DNA of 64,000 nt from contig LWCA01000012.1 of NCBI GenBank assembly GCA_001642005.1, positions 27,159-91,158 of the forward strand, in the 5' to 3' direction. Positions 24,101-36,600 of the stretch are shown here, one piece after another. The notes under the pieces were generated by a model that saw only the letters and a program-made list of their open reading frames with translations, ran no database searches and had not been told where the DNA came from. The DNA is from Intoshia linei (Eukaryota; Orthonectida; Rhopaluridae). Within the stretch, counting starts at the first letter, position 1; every line of letters begins with the position of its first letter. The translations under genes and the position numbers were made by a program.

Positions 24101-27100
24101 AGCGTTCCGGTAATATAAAGATAAAGGCTAAGAGATGTTCTGATTTTTCTCGATTGGAGAAAAGCCTTGAAAAACTAATACGAGTTCCAAACATTAAATC
24201 CATTATTGGAAGATACCTTGCGGTGATATGACCTCGTTGTTATAGAATGCTCCATATCAAGAATGGTATGGGACATTGTACATCTCACATTGAAAACTTA
24301 CAAGCTCCTCATCCTTCAAAAAATGTGCTGGTACCTAAAAATTTCGATTTTCGGACGGTCACTGACAGTTATTTTGAAAGTGACGTCTTCGTGGATGAGT
24401 CATATGATGAGCCAATTATTAAAAAGGTGACAGGAGTTTCATCTTGTATTTTGCCACAAAGGTGTAATTGTTGCTTATGCTTTTTGAAAAGACACGCTTA
24501 TACTTTAATTCCTTCTTTAAATGTAGCCATGACAAATGAGATCGCCGATTCATCGAGTCCAAGTGTTACGAAATAAAGCGTCACTTGAGTACATTGACGA
24601 TGAGTTAGTTACAAATACCATAGATATAATTAATAAACATTAGCTCAAATTGCAAAAGGGTATTATTTAAATGTAAAAGTGGGCCTGTGTTTTTGTCATT
24701 ATATGTGAAACAAAAATTATGGTGTTAATTTAGAAGGCATTTCTCATGTCATACGGGGGTGTATTTTATTAATTTTTAAAATTCGATAAAAAAGTTAACA
24801 CTCTACGTGTACACTGTACAGTTCTTATCATTATATGTATATTATGGGATTCACAGCCAGTCCTTTTGGCCAAAAATCTTCCTAACATTACAAACATACA
24901 CAAAATATGTCATATCTGTCTGCATAACAACCTTAATGTTGTGTAATATAAAATTGAGATCATTGATTGGTTCCGACTTTATTTGCTCTATATTTGATTT
25001 ACACCGCATATACAGTGCAAGAGGGCCAAAGAGTTAATTGTATTTGTGGCTAGTAAAATGTAAAAAGTATATACCTTGAAGCGTATGCCATCGGCAAAGC
25101 TATCTACTAGTTATACAAAGTACATAACAGACAAGCTAGTTAAATTTAACATAAAACGATGAATATATTCAAAAGCTAAATTTTAGATAAGTATAATTGT
25201 TATAATTATAATTTAATGATATAGAGTGGCGTATTAGTAGGAATAATACGTGGCTGTGACTGTCCAATTTTAATTAAGACTGTAAAAGAAAAACTAAGCG
25301 ACGAAATGCGAGTTATGGACGGAGTATTTGATAGAATCGCAGTAATAATAAAAAAATTTAAACTATTTAAAAAAATACTCATTTGAATTTAATGGTCAGT
25401 AACTTACAAATAATGTGAATATATATTTTCGGTTTTATGGTTCAAAAAATCCTCATAAATAATATAAATCGGGTGAAAATAATATGACCTTCCCTATTAA
25501 TCACTAATTTTTAATGTATAATCCATAACATAAGATATTTTTTCAAAATTAAAATTTTAACCTCCCTAACTTTTAATAACTTGTAAAACAGGCTGCGCCA
25601 ATCAACTACTAATATAAATCTAATGTTTGCATTGCTGATATAATATTATATATATTTAGGTTAAAGACCCTGAAGTTGATATATCATTCAGTGATATGGG
25701 TATATTCAATTCACTTTTAATTAAATTGTCAACTTTAGATAACACAATATGCACTGACGGAGAAATTATCATCTTAGATCCGATTTCTAATCTATTATTG
25801 ACAGGTTTAATTAAAATTTAATTAATATAACAGTATATGGCGTTATGTACCTTGTAATGTGTTATGAATGAATGTGCCCACGCTACAATTGTGATCAGGG
25901 ATTGGAACCGATTATTTTAATCATCACAGCAATTTCTGTTGCATTTAAGTTTTCTGGGTATAAGTAATAAATACAAGTACAGTATTCTTTTTCTAATATG
26001 CTTTTTGTTTGGCGTCTCAACTTGGGACTTATGAACAGCGGTTCTCAACATACTTCACAGTTGGTACCCTTAAACTAAAAAAAATATAATTTGGTACCCC
26101 ATATTAATTTCTATTTATATTAACTATGATACTATGTGAATTAAAAAAAATCAAATAAAATAAATAGTTAAATTCTACTTCATCAAAAAGAAATACATAA
26201 ATGTATTATGAAATTTTAAAAATATTTATAATTTATGAATCATAAAGTGTGAGTCATAGGATGAGACGAACTGGTACCCCAAAATAATTTATGGTACCCT
26301 TAGGGAGTACCAGTACCCCATTTGAGAACCGCTGCTTTAGAAATATTAGAGAATATTAGAATATGAACAGTGTGCATATGCGAATTGATTAAAATGTAAA
26401 AATTTTTTTACATGGTACATAGAAGTGTCATATTGTAAAATGATGGGCAAGGCAAATTAATGGGAGAATACTGTATTACAATGATTACGTTTATTCCATT
26501 TACTCATTTCATGTTAGTCACATGTCTAAACTATTATATTTTAAACATTCTACAGAGTGTAGTCGTAACGTATTTATGCTATATTAATTAAAATTTAAGA
26601 TATATCGGATGATCCATCATCAAATGTACCTACAATAGCAATTTTGAAACCTGATGTTGTAAAGCAAGGAAAAGTTGATGAAATTTTGAATAAAGTAATT
26701 TTCTATCAATAATATAATATTTATTTTTAAATTATATTAATGGATTTAGATAATTGAAAAAAATTTTGAAATAGCTGATAGAGTAGATAAAACGTTAACC
26801 GAGGAAGAGGCACGTGAATTATATAAGAATAAATCTGAAATGGTAAATATTTAATTCAACAGTGTTTCCCAATCAGTAACTATAATCAGTATTTTCTTCA
26901 GCACGTTTAGCAATATTTAGTACACTGTAAATGTATTCATAATTAAAGTATCATATAGTGTAGCAGCTCTCTGTAGCTCACATATTATTGTATTTTAACA
27001 ATTCAAAATTTATTAGTAAATTTATTAACAACGTATTAAGAACCTACTAAATATGTTGTACCTGTGAATAGTGGTTGCTCTGGCCCGAATTGGGTATAAA

Positions 27101-30100
27101 ATAAAATATCTAATTAAACGGCATTGACTAACACAATTAATACTAACCTAACTTTTATACAATCCTACGCAATTTTTGTTTGTGTATGTGTGTCACGCTT
27201 TATTTAAATAACTACCAGTCTTTGAATTTTTTTAAAGACAGCATTTCAATTACAGTTTTTTTCGGGACGTATAATAAGATAAATTTCAACCTCCCAATTT
27301 CACATCTTAGGGTCAAAAACCCCAGTTGTTCCTCTTTTTGAAAATCAAACGAGTTGGAGAATTTAAAAAAATATATAAGTTGATGCGCATTTTAAAATCA
27401 TAAACATTATCATAAATTTAAATATAAAAAAAATTATATCTTCATGGCCAAAACCCCAAATTACCCTTCTTTTTTTAATGAAAACAGTTAGAATTTAAAA
27501 AATACAGGTGGTACAGTTGTATCCTATCAAGACAAACAAAAAATTTCAATCTGAATAAGTTACGCCTTCACGGTCAAAAAAACATTTTAGTATGCATATT
27601 TTTTTTTCTGAAATATTTTATTAAAATAAAAAATCTGAAATAATTAACGGTCCGAAAATTAAAAAAAAAAATTATTCTGATAGAGCTTATTCCAGTTGAC
27701 ATAAATACAAAATATCAATTGCAAAAAATCAACGCATTCCCAGTGAAAAATAATTTTTAATATATTATCAACCAATATTTTTCAAATATTTCGAATAAAT
27801 TGAAAATGTAAATATTGATCCTACAATTTCAAAAAAAATGTGCATTTTACGTCTATACATTTCCAATAAAGAAATATGGGTGAAAATCTATATAATTTAT
27901 TCCTTCGGAATTATTTGGATGATTTTCTCACGAATGCAGTTTTTCACGTTAAACTGAAAGTTAGCGTTGTTTATTTAAGTTTCGATGATGCCAATAAAAA
28001 CGATTGAGAGAGTTGAGAGTTAAGAGAAATGGTTGTTTGATTTTGAAACGGAAAACACTGATTATCATATTCACCGAAACGCTTTATTTCATAATTATCT
28101 ATTCAATCAATTATAAAATAATTTTCAATTTCTCAAATATTATTTATAGCCAGAGTTTGAAAAATTAATAGAATTTATGACCAGTGGACCCATTGTAGCA
28201 CTATTAATATGTCGCAAAGACAATGAAAACGCTATAGAAGAATGGAGAAAGATTTTAGGTCCTACTATAATAGAGGACGCTAAAATAGAACAACCTGATT
28301 CGTATATTTTTTTTTAATTTTTCATATCTTTCTAGACTACGCGCTCAGTACGGAACTGAAAACATTATGAATGCATTGCATGGAAGTTCCAGTATTAACG
28401 ATGCTAGATCGTAATAAATATATAACTAAAAATATCACATTTATGCATTAGTTATTAAGTGTGTCCATACGTCTAACGCACCGGTTCCCAACGTACTTCC
28501 ATTTGGCACCTACAGTGTAGGTAGTGATAGGTCCTAACTCCAACAAAAGTTTCTTACGCTGTCATATTTTATATTTAATGTAACTATGTCATCATATTTA
28601 TTAAAAAATTAAAATAAATATATGATTTTTAACCTTTACTTCACCAAAAAATAATGTATAAGACCTCTCGGCATCTCAGTACCCTCATGTGTAAAGCATT
28701 GGTATGAGGGTCCATGAAAACCCTGGCAAGAATCATTACATTAATTTTACATTTATTTCTTAAAATAATGATATTATCATATCAATACGATAATGTATAC
28801 TTTAATAGAGAGCTCGGTTTCTTTTTTCCTAAATATATTGAGAAGGCTAAAGAATTACAGAAAATGCCAGATCGAACAATTGCAATTATTCGACCTACAG
28901 CATTTAAAACATTTAAAGATGAAATATTAAAATCGATTGAAGAATCAGGGTTTACTATAGCTATTCAGAAAACAATGCTACTAACACAAGATCAACTAGA
29001 TATGCTTTATGGTCATGTAAAGGAAAAACCAGAGATTTATGACGAACTCCAAAAGGAAATGCTTAGGTAAATTGATATATTTATAGATTCTACTGTAGAC
29101 TGTGTAGAGCAGGGTCGGCAACCTTTTGCATCTCGTGGACCACGTTTTTAATAATTTACATATGATACATTTCAATTTTAATTAAAGTGAAACGGTTTCA
29201 GTATATTCAATAAAATAAAATTCGGCGATATTTGAAAATTCAGTATTAAAATGATTATAATGAGCCAATTGTAGTAGAAAATGGGTCACCAAAATTATTA
29301 AATAAATTATTCTGTGGGCAACTGTTTGCCGACTCCTAGTGTAGAGTAACTATTAGGGGTGTTTCATAATTTTATATGTTACGTTCAATGTAAGGAAAAT
29401 AAGGACTTATTCATAAATGGTCATATAAAAAAAATATATATCTTCACTTCCAAAACCACAAATGACTCTTCTTTTTTTTTTTAAAAAATGAAAAAGTGTT
29501 AGAATTTAATAAAAACACAACTACATCCAGTCAAAATCAATAAATTAAATATTTCTTAATTTCTGGGACTGCCATTTTTTAAATAAATGGTTACCACATT
29601 TTTAACAATTCTTACTTTATACATCATGTATATGCAAGGATTTTGCCAAATCGGGTATAAATTTAGTTTAGTTCATATTAGTTAATATTATTAAAATTAA
29701 TAAAATAATATAATTAGTGGAGAATCATTAGTGTTGGGACTAGCAAAAAAGGACGCAATACAAAATTGGCGTAATTTGATTGGGCCAATGGATTCCGAAT
29801 TTTGCCAAGAAAACACTGAGACAACAGATAAAAAATTACGAGAAACATTTGCAATAGAGAACAGTAAAATTAATCCCCTCCATGGAGCAGATTCTTGTGA
29901 AACGGCAGAAAAAGAATACAACATGTTTTTCAAAGAAGAAAAAACTATAGCTTTAATTAAACCTGGTCACAAAGAAGATGATGGTATACTATAATTTATA
30001 ATCATTATCAGTCGGGTCAAAGGGCTATTTCTCGATTTTTGTATATTTTTTTTTACTCACTTGAGCAATCCTAGATCACTATGTATTACTTATATCACGG

Positions 30101-33100
30101 TGGGAATGTGCAGCCTTAGTGACGATTAGGTGCAGCTTTCATTTGAAAATATGCCATATTCTCTATTTTTTAAATTAATTTACATTTTCAATTTGGCAGT
30201 TTAAAATATCAATTTAATTATTTTATATTTCAATTTTAGCCTATCATACTTTTCATATTTAAGTAAAAATATAAGTGAAAGCATCAATTTAATTTTATAT
30301 TCTAAGACGCTTATTGCATGTGGCCTTATGTTTGAAATTGGTTCCCAACCACAAATTACATAATAAAATTTCGGATCTCATTTGATAATTCACTATTTTG
30401 GAAGAAAGATTGAAAGATTTAGATTTCAAAAAAAAAAGTTAAAATCAATTTATATTACATTTTGATTGATTTTATAATTATGTATGTCAAGCACGAGTCA
30501 TAAATATTTATTTTACCAATTTATATTTTTATATCATTTTTACAAATAGGCGTACAGTGGTAATTCGATCGTAAATACAGCTAATTGCATAATAAATTTC
30601 TACAATAATTCTAATAACCAAGGCCTAATTTAATTAGCATCAATATGTTCTTTACTTGAATTAACCGTTATATATATATATATTATTAATAACAATCAAA
30701 ATTCGTTTAAAAATCGTTTTTCAATTCAATTGTTATTGTTATAATACAAAAATAATTACCTAATATGGCAGCATTTTAAATTGTCTAGAAAATCTTCAAT
30801 TTTTGGTGGCCCTAGTCTCTACCCATTTATATCTCTAAACCTATCAGCCTGTACTTTACGGTGGTGGCGGCATGAAGCGTCAAAAAAGATGAATAATATG
30901 ATCATTGATAATTTTTTTAATATTTTATTTTTTTTGTGAACGATAGTTGGAACGCCGAAATAAACTAGAAGGGAGTATAATATAATGCATTATAATGTTT
31001 GATTTAGAAATTATAAATGAAATTAAAAATTCTGGTTTCTCTATTTTGTCTTCCGAAAAGAAAGAAATTTCATTGTCGATTGCAGAAACAATATATGAAA
31101 ATTGTAAGGACAGGGATTATTATGAAGATTTGCTTTCTTATATGACCAAGTAAATTATTTTTGACATAAAGTTAACTGTAAAAATATAAATCGGTCACAT
31201 TGAGATTAAAAAATACTTTTTGTTTACGGTGTTGTTGATTAAAATGAATTTTTTTGATATGATAGGATGAAATATATAAAAATTATTACACTGTGCAATA
31301 GGGTGTTAACTTTTACAATTTCTAAAAAAAGCATATTTCAATTTTTTAGTCTAGGTTTTTTACTGTAATTTTATGCTAAACAAAATGATAAAAAAATTTA
31401 TTACTATATATTTATAAATATTAATATTGATTATTAGATTTTTTTTTAAATTATTTCCAACTACACGTAATTTAAAATGCAATTAATAAAATTAAAATGA
31501 CTAGATTTTATTATATGCTTTAGCGGTAAAACATTGGTCATGTTATTATCTAAAAATAATGCTGTAAACGATTGGAGGGAAAAGATGGGTAATGTCGATC
31601 CTAAAATTGCAAAAACTGAAAATGTTGATAGTATCCGAGCAAAATATGGCGATGATGTTTTAAAAAATGGTATTTTATGAAGCAAAATATTTAAAATATA
31701 CATCATAACTTGTGATCTACTAGTGTTGATGATTATCTACAACAGGGATGCCCAATCTGTCGATCTCAAATGATTTTCTAGTAGATCGCCAAAATTAGAA
31801 AATTAGAATTATTTTTTTATTTTAATAATATTCGTTATTAAAATGATATCTATTTTCATATTCATATATATAATTTATTTTTAATATTGTTAAAATTTGT
31901 ACACATTTCAATAAATGCGATGTAACTTGTTTAAATCGTTGTTATATATAAATTAGTCCACTATTTCTTAAATTATGTTTTGACGATAATTTTTAAATAT
32001 ACAGCGAAAGTGCTTGGAATTATTTCGAATTTTAATTTTTATGCTTTCTACAATCACACTAAAAATATTTAGTTGAACGTTTTATATTGGATTACGCTAG
32101 GCGATTTTTTTGAAATAGGTTCCGATCAGAAACATTTTTCAAGTCAATGTATTAGTCGATCGCCACTAATTGAAAAATTTTAATTTTTGCATCAAAAAAA
32201 GGTTGGGCACCCCTCATCTATAATGAGTAAATGACGTTTCCTAAACATTTTTTTGAAATGTGTAATTATTAACAGCAGTAAATAAATTTTTTTACAGTCC
32301 TTTAATGGGTTTTTCAGTCGACATAGTTTTGACCCATGTAAAAATATTTTGTTATGACTCATGACATTGCATAGAAAAAAGTAACAACCAAAATCCACCG
32401 TTACTTAGTTACTACGGTGTATATGTTTTAAAATACAGTTAGCGTGTAAAATTCAAACCGTATCGTTGAGGCCCGATAATTAGATAATTTAAATACTAAT
32501 ACACAATTATAATGATGTCAAATATAGTGGTTCACGGAAGCAGTAACCTCGACAGAGCAAAAAAAGAATTGAAATTACTACTGGGAAACACGAGTGAATT
32601 TTTAGAAAAATTTGAAAAAGACTCGTGTAATAAAATTTAATTTTATAAATCAATTAATTACTCAATATAGCCGCTCAAACTGAGGAAAAAGTAAACAACG
32701 AAGAAAACCGGGATATGGAAGATGAAAAAGTTCAAGGTGATAAAAAATCGACTGATGGTGTTGAACCTGAAGAAACCATCGAAAATTTTGAAAATGAATT
32801 AAAAACAGAAACCGATCCAGAAAAAGTAGATGATACCGATGTTGAAAACCCGGATCAAACCAATATAGACAAGGATACACAGGAAAATACAGCAGATCAA
32901 GAAGTTTTAACCAAAGACGAACAAATCGATGATACTACAGTAGAAAATACAGACGTCAAAACTGTAAACGATACGGATATTATTCAAGAAACTAAAAAAG
33001 AGCAAGACAAAAAAAATGAAGCTGATATGATTGAAGAAACAACTCCAGAAAAACAAGATGATAATGAACCTGCTATTGTTGAAAATGAAATGTCTGAAAA

Positions 33101-33554
33101 AAAGCAAGAAACTGATATCGATAAAGAAAATGAAATTACCGAGCCTGTTGAAAATAAGGACGGTACGAATTTAGAATTGGAAACAAAATCTAGTTTAAAC
33201 CAAGAAAATGTTGAAAAGGTGGAATCGAAATCACAAGACGCAAATTCTGGTACCAAAGACGTTAAAGAAGAATCAATAAAAGATCAAACTAATAATGATA
33301 ACGAATCTTTGAAAAGTGAAAAACGTTCAGTCAAATCAATAAAATCCAATAAATCTTTGAAATCAAATAAATCTGTGAAATCTACAAAGTCGAATAAAAG
33401 CAAGACATCGATGAAATCGAATAGCTCAATTAAAGAAAGAATCAAACCTGATAAATCGAGCCAAGGTAGTGTTAAAAATGTTCAAGATGAAAAGTCTGAA
33501 TCGATAAAATCCAAAAAATCAAATGTCAGCAAGAAAAAATCAAAAAAGACGTAA
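21139..33554 (+). CDS. NME8: NME8/TXNDC3-like thioredoxin plus three nucleoside-diphosphate-kinase domains
   Basis: Sixteen phase-consistent exons (21139-21229, 21334-21437, 22440-22511, 25225-25323, 25660-25699, 25739-25804, 26600-26694, 26750-26842, 28150-28301, 28336-28410, 28809-29066, 29718-29983, 31008-31149, 31524-31669, 32528-32626, 32671-33554) encode 893 residues. The order is thioredoxin (1-120), NDK1 (about 160-310), NDK2 (about 325-455), NDK3 (about 456-600) and an acidic then KS-rich tail (600-893, with KSxKSNKS repeats near 810-850). This is the axonemal TXNDC3/dynein intermediate-chain-1 architecture, so the product probably acts in cilia. The thioredoxin site reads WCGPV (C39, V42), so the second redox cysteine is lost. 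Each NDK domain keeps the phospho-accepting histidine in an HGS/HGA context (H286, H437, H569). Long introns host several transposons. Its stop lies 53 bp from that of the convergent eIF3e gene. Confidence 0.92.
23405..24825. mobile_element. Candidate 1.4-kb DNA transposon with imperfect terminal inverted repeats and an internal ORF
   Basis: The left end (ctgtacagtacactttagg then tgttaactttt) and right end (aaaagttaacac then tacgtgtacactgtacag) are imperfect inverted repeats of about 30 bp. They enclose the open frame at 24004-24576. The whole lies in intron 3 of the NME8-like gene. A third sequence like the left end occurs near 31290-31320. Target duplication was not resolved and the superfamily is not recognised. 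Confidence 0.5.
24004..24576 (+). pseudogene. Unassigned ORF interrupted by one in-frame TGA, inside the TIR element
   Basis: A single frame runs from about 24004 (first ATG 24061) to the TAA at 24574-24576, with one TGA at 24229-24231; both halves look like normal protein and are visibly less AT-rich than the flanks. The N-terminal half is basic (KSQKKRSGNIKIKAKR); the second half has a Cys cluster (CNCCLC). No family was recognised. It lies in intron 3 of the NME8-like gene and is bounded by inverted repeats, which suggests a transposon-encoded protein with a nonsense mutation. A 23-bp GT-AG intron over the TGA would shift the frame, so it does not rescue the ORF. Confidence 0.5.
25060..25130 (+). 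repeat. Diverged REP2 copy
   Basis: The segment gccatcggcaaagctatc followed by agttatacaaagtacataac is a diverged version of the REP2 core. It lies just upstream of exon 4 of the NME8-like gene. Confidence 0.5.
26036..26334. mobile_element. hAT-like MITE, family with CAGCGGTTC ends (copy 2)
   Basis: A 299-bp element, CAGCGGTTCTCAAC ... TTGAGAACCGCTG, with diverged 8-bp flanks (cttatgaa / ctttagaa). It is co-linear with 10400-10703 over its whole length and keeps better TIRs. It lies in the NME8-like intron between 25804 and 26600. Confidence 0.88.
27150..27915 (+). repeat. REP1 interspersed repeat, longest copy
   Basis: Starts near tcctacgcaatttttgtttg and runs through the same blocks as the 13.8-kb copy, then adds the aattgcaaaaaatcaacgca and tattatcaaccaat blocks that also occur inverted at 16.8 kb. 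It lies in the NME8-like intron 26843-28149. Confidence 0.75.
28479..28711. mobile_element. Truncated relative of the CAGCGGTTC hAT-like MITE
   Basis: The left end CACCGGTTCCCAACGTACTTC and the interior (tatttaatgtaactatg, ttaaaaaattaaaataaat) follow the family, but the right terminus is lost. It lies in the intron 28411-28808. Confidence 0.55.
29110..29338. mobile_element. 229-bp hAT-like MITE with perfect 8-bp target duplication
   Basis: The left end CAGGGTCGGCAACC and right end GTTTGCCGACTCCTA are near-inverted. The flanking bases GTGTAGAG at 29102-29109 and 29339-29346 are identical. No ORF. It lies in the NME8-like intron 29067-29717. Confidence 0.85.
31743..32215. mobile_element. 473-bp hAT-like MITE with 8-bp target duplication
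   Basis: The left end CAGGGATGCCCAATC and right end GGTTGGGCACCCCTC are imperfect inverted repeats; flanks atctacaa / atctataa match at 7 of 8 positions. A gtagatcgcc motif near the left end also occurs inverted near the right end. It lies in the NME8-like intron 31670-32527. Confidence 0.85.
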
Positions 33555-33557
33555 AAC

Positions 33558-33569
33558 AATAAATTTATT
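33558..33569. terminator. Palindromic bidirectional poly(A) signal between NME8-like and eIF3e genes
   Basis: AATAAATTTATT gives AATAAA on the plus strand 4 bp after the NME8-like stop and AATAAA on the minus strand 39 bp after the eIF3e stop. The hexamers abut, so the two convergent transcripts probably share one 12-bp palindrome and overlap at their 3' ends. Confidence 0.6.
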
Positions 33570-33607
33570 ATGACTACAAAAAGTAGAGTGTATTTACATA
33601 ATACAAG

Positions 33608-36600
33608 TTAATTATATTCTCCACTTAATGACGTAACTCTATTTTTAAGTTCCAAGTACATAACTTGCGATTTAAATGCTAATAATTTTGTTTTCGAAAT
33701 TAAATTGGAATAGAATGAAGTGTCTTTGTTTCCGATAATTATAATTCCCTAAAATTTAAAAATTTTTGTTTAAGTAATTTTTTACATAATTGACAGTTCA
33801 ATACTGCAACGGGTACGGTGGGCCGAGTTAATATTTTCATATAATACTTTACTTACATAAATGTTAAATGGTATTTTTTATCAGTAGTACCGATTCGGTA
33901 CTAAAACAATAATATTTAAACGGTACGAAAAACTGATGGTCATATATGATTCGCAACCACCAAAAAATTACGGTGGGTACATTTGTTAATTAACAATATT
34001 GAACCAGCAATTTTAAACAGTAGAATACCTTTTTAGAATCAATTTTAACATTTTCTCTTTTTAATAAACTGACAACCCATCGTTCAGCATCATCCAAATC
34101 CAAATTTAACCATTCACTCAACATTCTAAGTAAAACATTAAAAATGATATTTAAGCAAAAAGTACTGCAGACTAATAATTTTATGAATTCTACTAAACAC
34201 TTCAAATAGTAATCTTCTAGCTCCATTTACAAAGTCATCATAAGCGCTCGGGAATGAATCTTCACATAAAAAGTAGTCGATTTCGAAAATCTAAAAATGT
34301 ACATACTACAATGAAACCCTAGATTTCACATAAAGGGATTTAAACCCAGCTTATAGAATATGGCTTGAATTCCCGTGCATCGGGATTCACGCCCAACGCG
34401 ATGTGTCTTAATTTACACAGTAAATAAATTGATGCTACAATAGCATAAATATGTGCTTAAAAAAAACGAACATAAATTTTACTTTAGTTTAGTTTCATAA
34501 ATTACATCCTAATAAACACTGAAATACTAGACTTAGGGGTCAGAAACAATAAATGTACAATAGTTCATAGAAAACATCAAAATCAAAATACCTTTTTACA
34601 TTCATCCAAATTTTTTCGAGCAGAATCAAAGTCAAAATCCGAAAACAAAGCCAACACAAATTCGGTAATAGGGTCTGAATAAATCTCTCTTTCCTAAATA
34701 AAAATAATCAATTAAATCTAAAAATACATCAATTATATTATAATTAAATATCTTTCAAATTACCGCTTCCAAAATTTTAACAAGATCTTTAATTGCATTG
34801 CGTTTATTGCTTGAAACAACAGTAAATGCATAATATCTAAACATATAAGGACAACAATTTTGCATAGCATTCATGTACCTAAAAATATATAAAAAATTAT
34901 CAATATTCATGAAAATAGTTAAATTTAATGATACACACTAATACTCGGCTCGGTGCGGTTACTACACTTCTCATATAACAAAACAATTCAAACTATTCAT
35001 CTTATAATATAACTAGTATACTTATACAAATAATGTAAACATTTTTCATTAATTTTATAATCTACTACTTGAATGTTATGTACTTCCCACAAATAGAAAC
35101 TAGTTGAGCTAGCTAGCTCTGCCCAAGGTATTAACAATAATAGTATATAATAATAATAAGGTATAATCAATAACCCTGGGCGATATCGTCTACTTGAAAA
35201 CCCCTGGTGTACATTATCCTAATGTATTAAAGTGTTTAGAAAAAATTTTTCTCTAAAGGGTTGGTAAAATTAGATTTTTTTCAAAATTAATTGAGACAAT
35301 GTATATTTAAAAAAATTAATCGATAAATGTATTGAAATATTGGCGAAGATACAAACCAAACAAAATTTCGAAAGATAAATTGTCTTATTATTAAAAAATT
35401 GATGGAAGAGGTATCCAAAATGGCAGCCATGGATAATTTCTCATTTAATAGAATAGCAAAAAGCGATTTTATTCACTTGGCATTATATAACTAAGAAAAG
35501 ATCCTAAATATCACCCGATGTTGTTAATGCTTTGGTGTTTTTGAAATTCTACTTTATAAACAAAAATAAATAATATAACAGTAATAATTGTAATTAATTT
35601 TTCAATTAAATTAGTTTATTATTTTTCATCGATAAAAATATTTTGATAAATTGCCAACACTAGTCATGATACTGTAAAAATCTGAGATTGGATTTAAGAT
35701 AATGTTCATGATTTTAAAAACTGTCTCCGAATGAGTTTTTGAGGTTGACAGTTATGATATCTCAATGATTTTAAAACTATATGCCTTGGTGTCGGAGATT
35801 CAAATACAATATACAAACATTTTTATCAACTTTTATTTATTTTTATAAAATTTCTCCTATTTATTATAAAGTAGCTAGAAGTTGGGATATTATCCCATAG
35901 CCTAGCCGACCGCAACATTATTATTTCAAAAATCCTACTTTTATCTCACCATTAATATAAAATACCAATTTCAACCTTCAGGAAAAAATAGATTTTTACT
36001 AATATTTTTTTGAAATCCAATTTTATCAAATAGATAAAAAATCTAATGTAAGGGCAAAATCCCCTTTTTCAAATATTTATTTTAAATAACCGATTTTACC
36101 AAATTTTATGAGCAACAACTTCTTAATCCATAACCCATTAAAAAAAATTCCAATTTTACCAAATCCTATGAGTAGCAACTTCTTAATATAAAACCCAAAA
36201 TAGAAAATCCAATTTGACCAACCTAATTTAAGTGGAAAATCAGTTTTTCCAATATTTTTTATATTTCATGCTTCTTTTGGGGTCAAAAAAAAATAAATAT
36301 TTTGAAATGAAGTCTGTATTAGTGTGTTCAACTTAGTTTTTTTAGAAACTCAGTGGTACTTTTTTCAAATTTTAATAAAAGTAATTTAAAAAATTTGATT
36401 AATTTTAAGTTTTCGTTCACACAACGTAAAAAAGCAAAAATAAAATTATTGTTACTGATTTTCGATAGAAATGAGAAATAAATGATATTTAGAGGAAGAT
36501 AATATCCGAATTTTATAAGAAAGTAATAGATAATTAAATTTGTGATTAACAAAAGATTGGTTATAAATTACTTTTTGTTGTATTTTAAAATTCAGTTTTA

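Noticed and set aside
24221-24246. A 23-bp intron removing the TGA of the unassigned ORF
   Set aside because: Although GT and AG are present, removal shifts the reading frame and is far below the shortest supported intron here.
32662-33256. Minus-strand ORFs opposite the last NME8 exon
   Set aside because: Mirror frames of a Lys/Glu/Ser-rich coding exon; the plus-strand frame joins in phase to the upstream exons.
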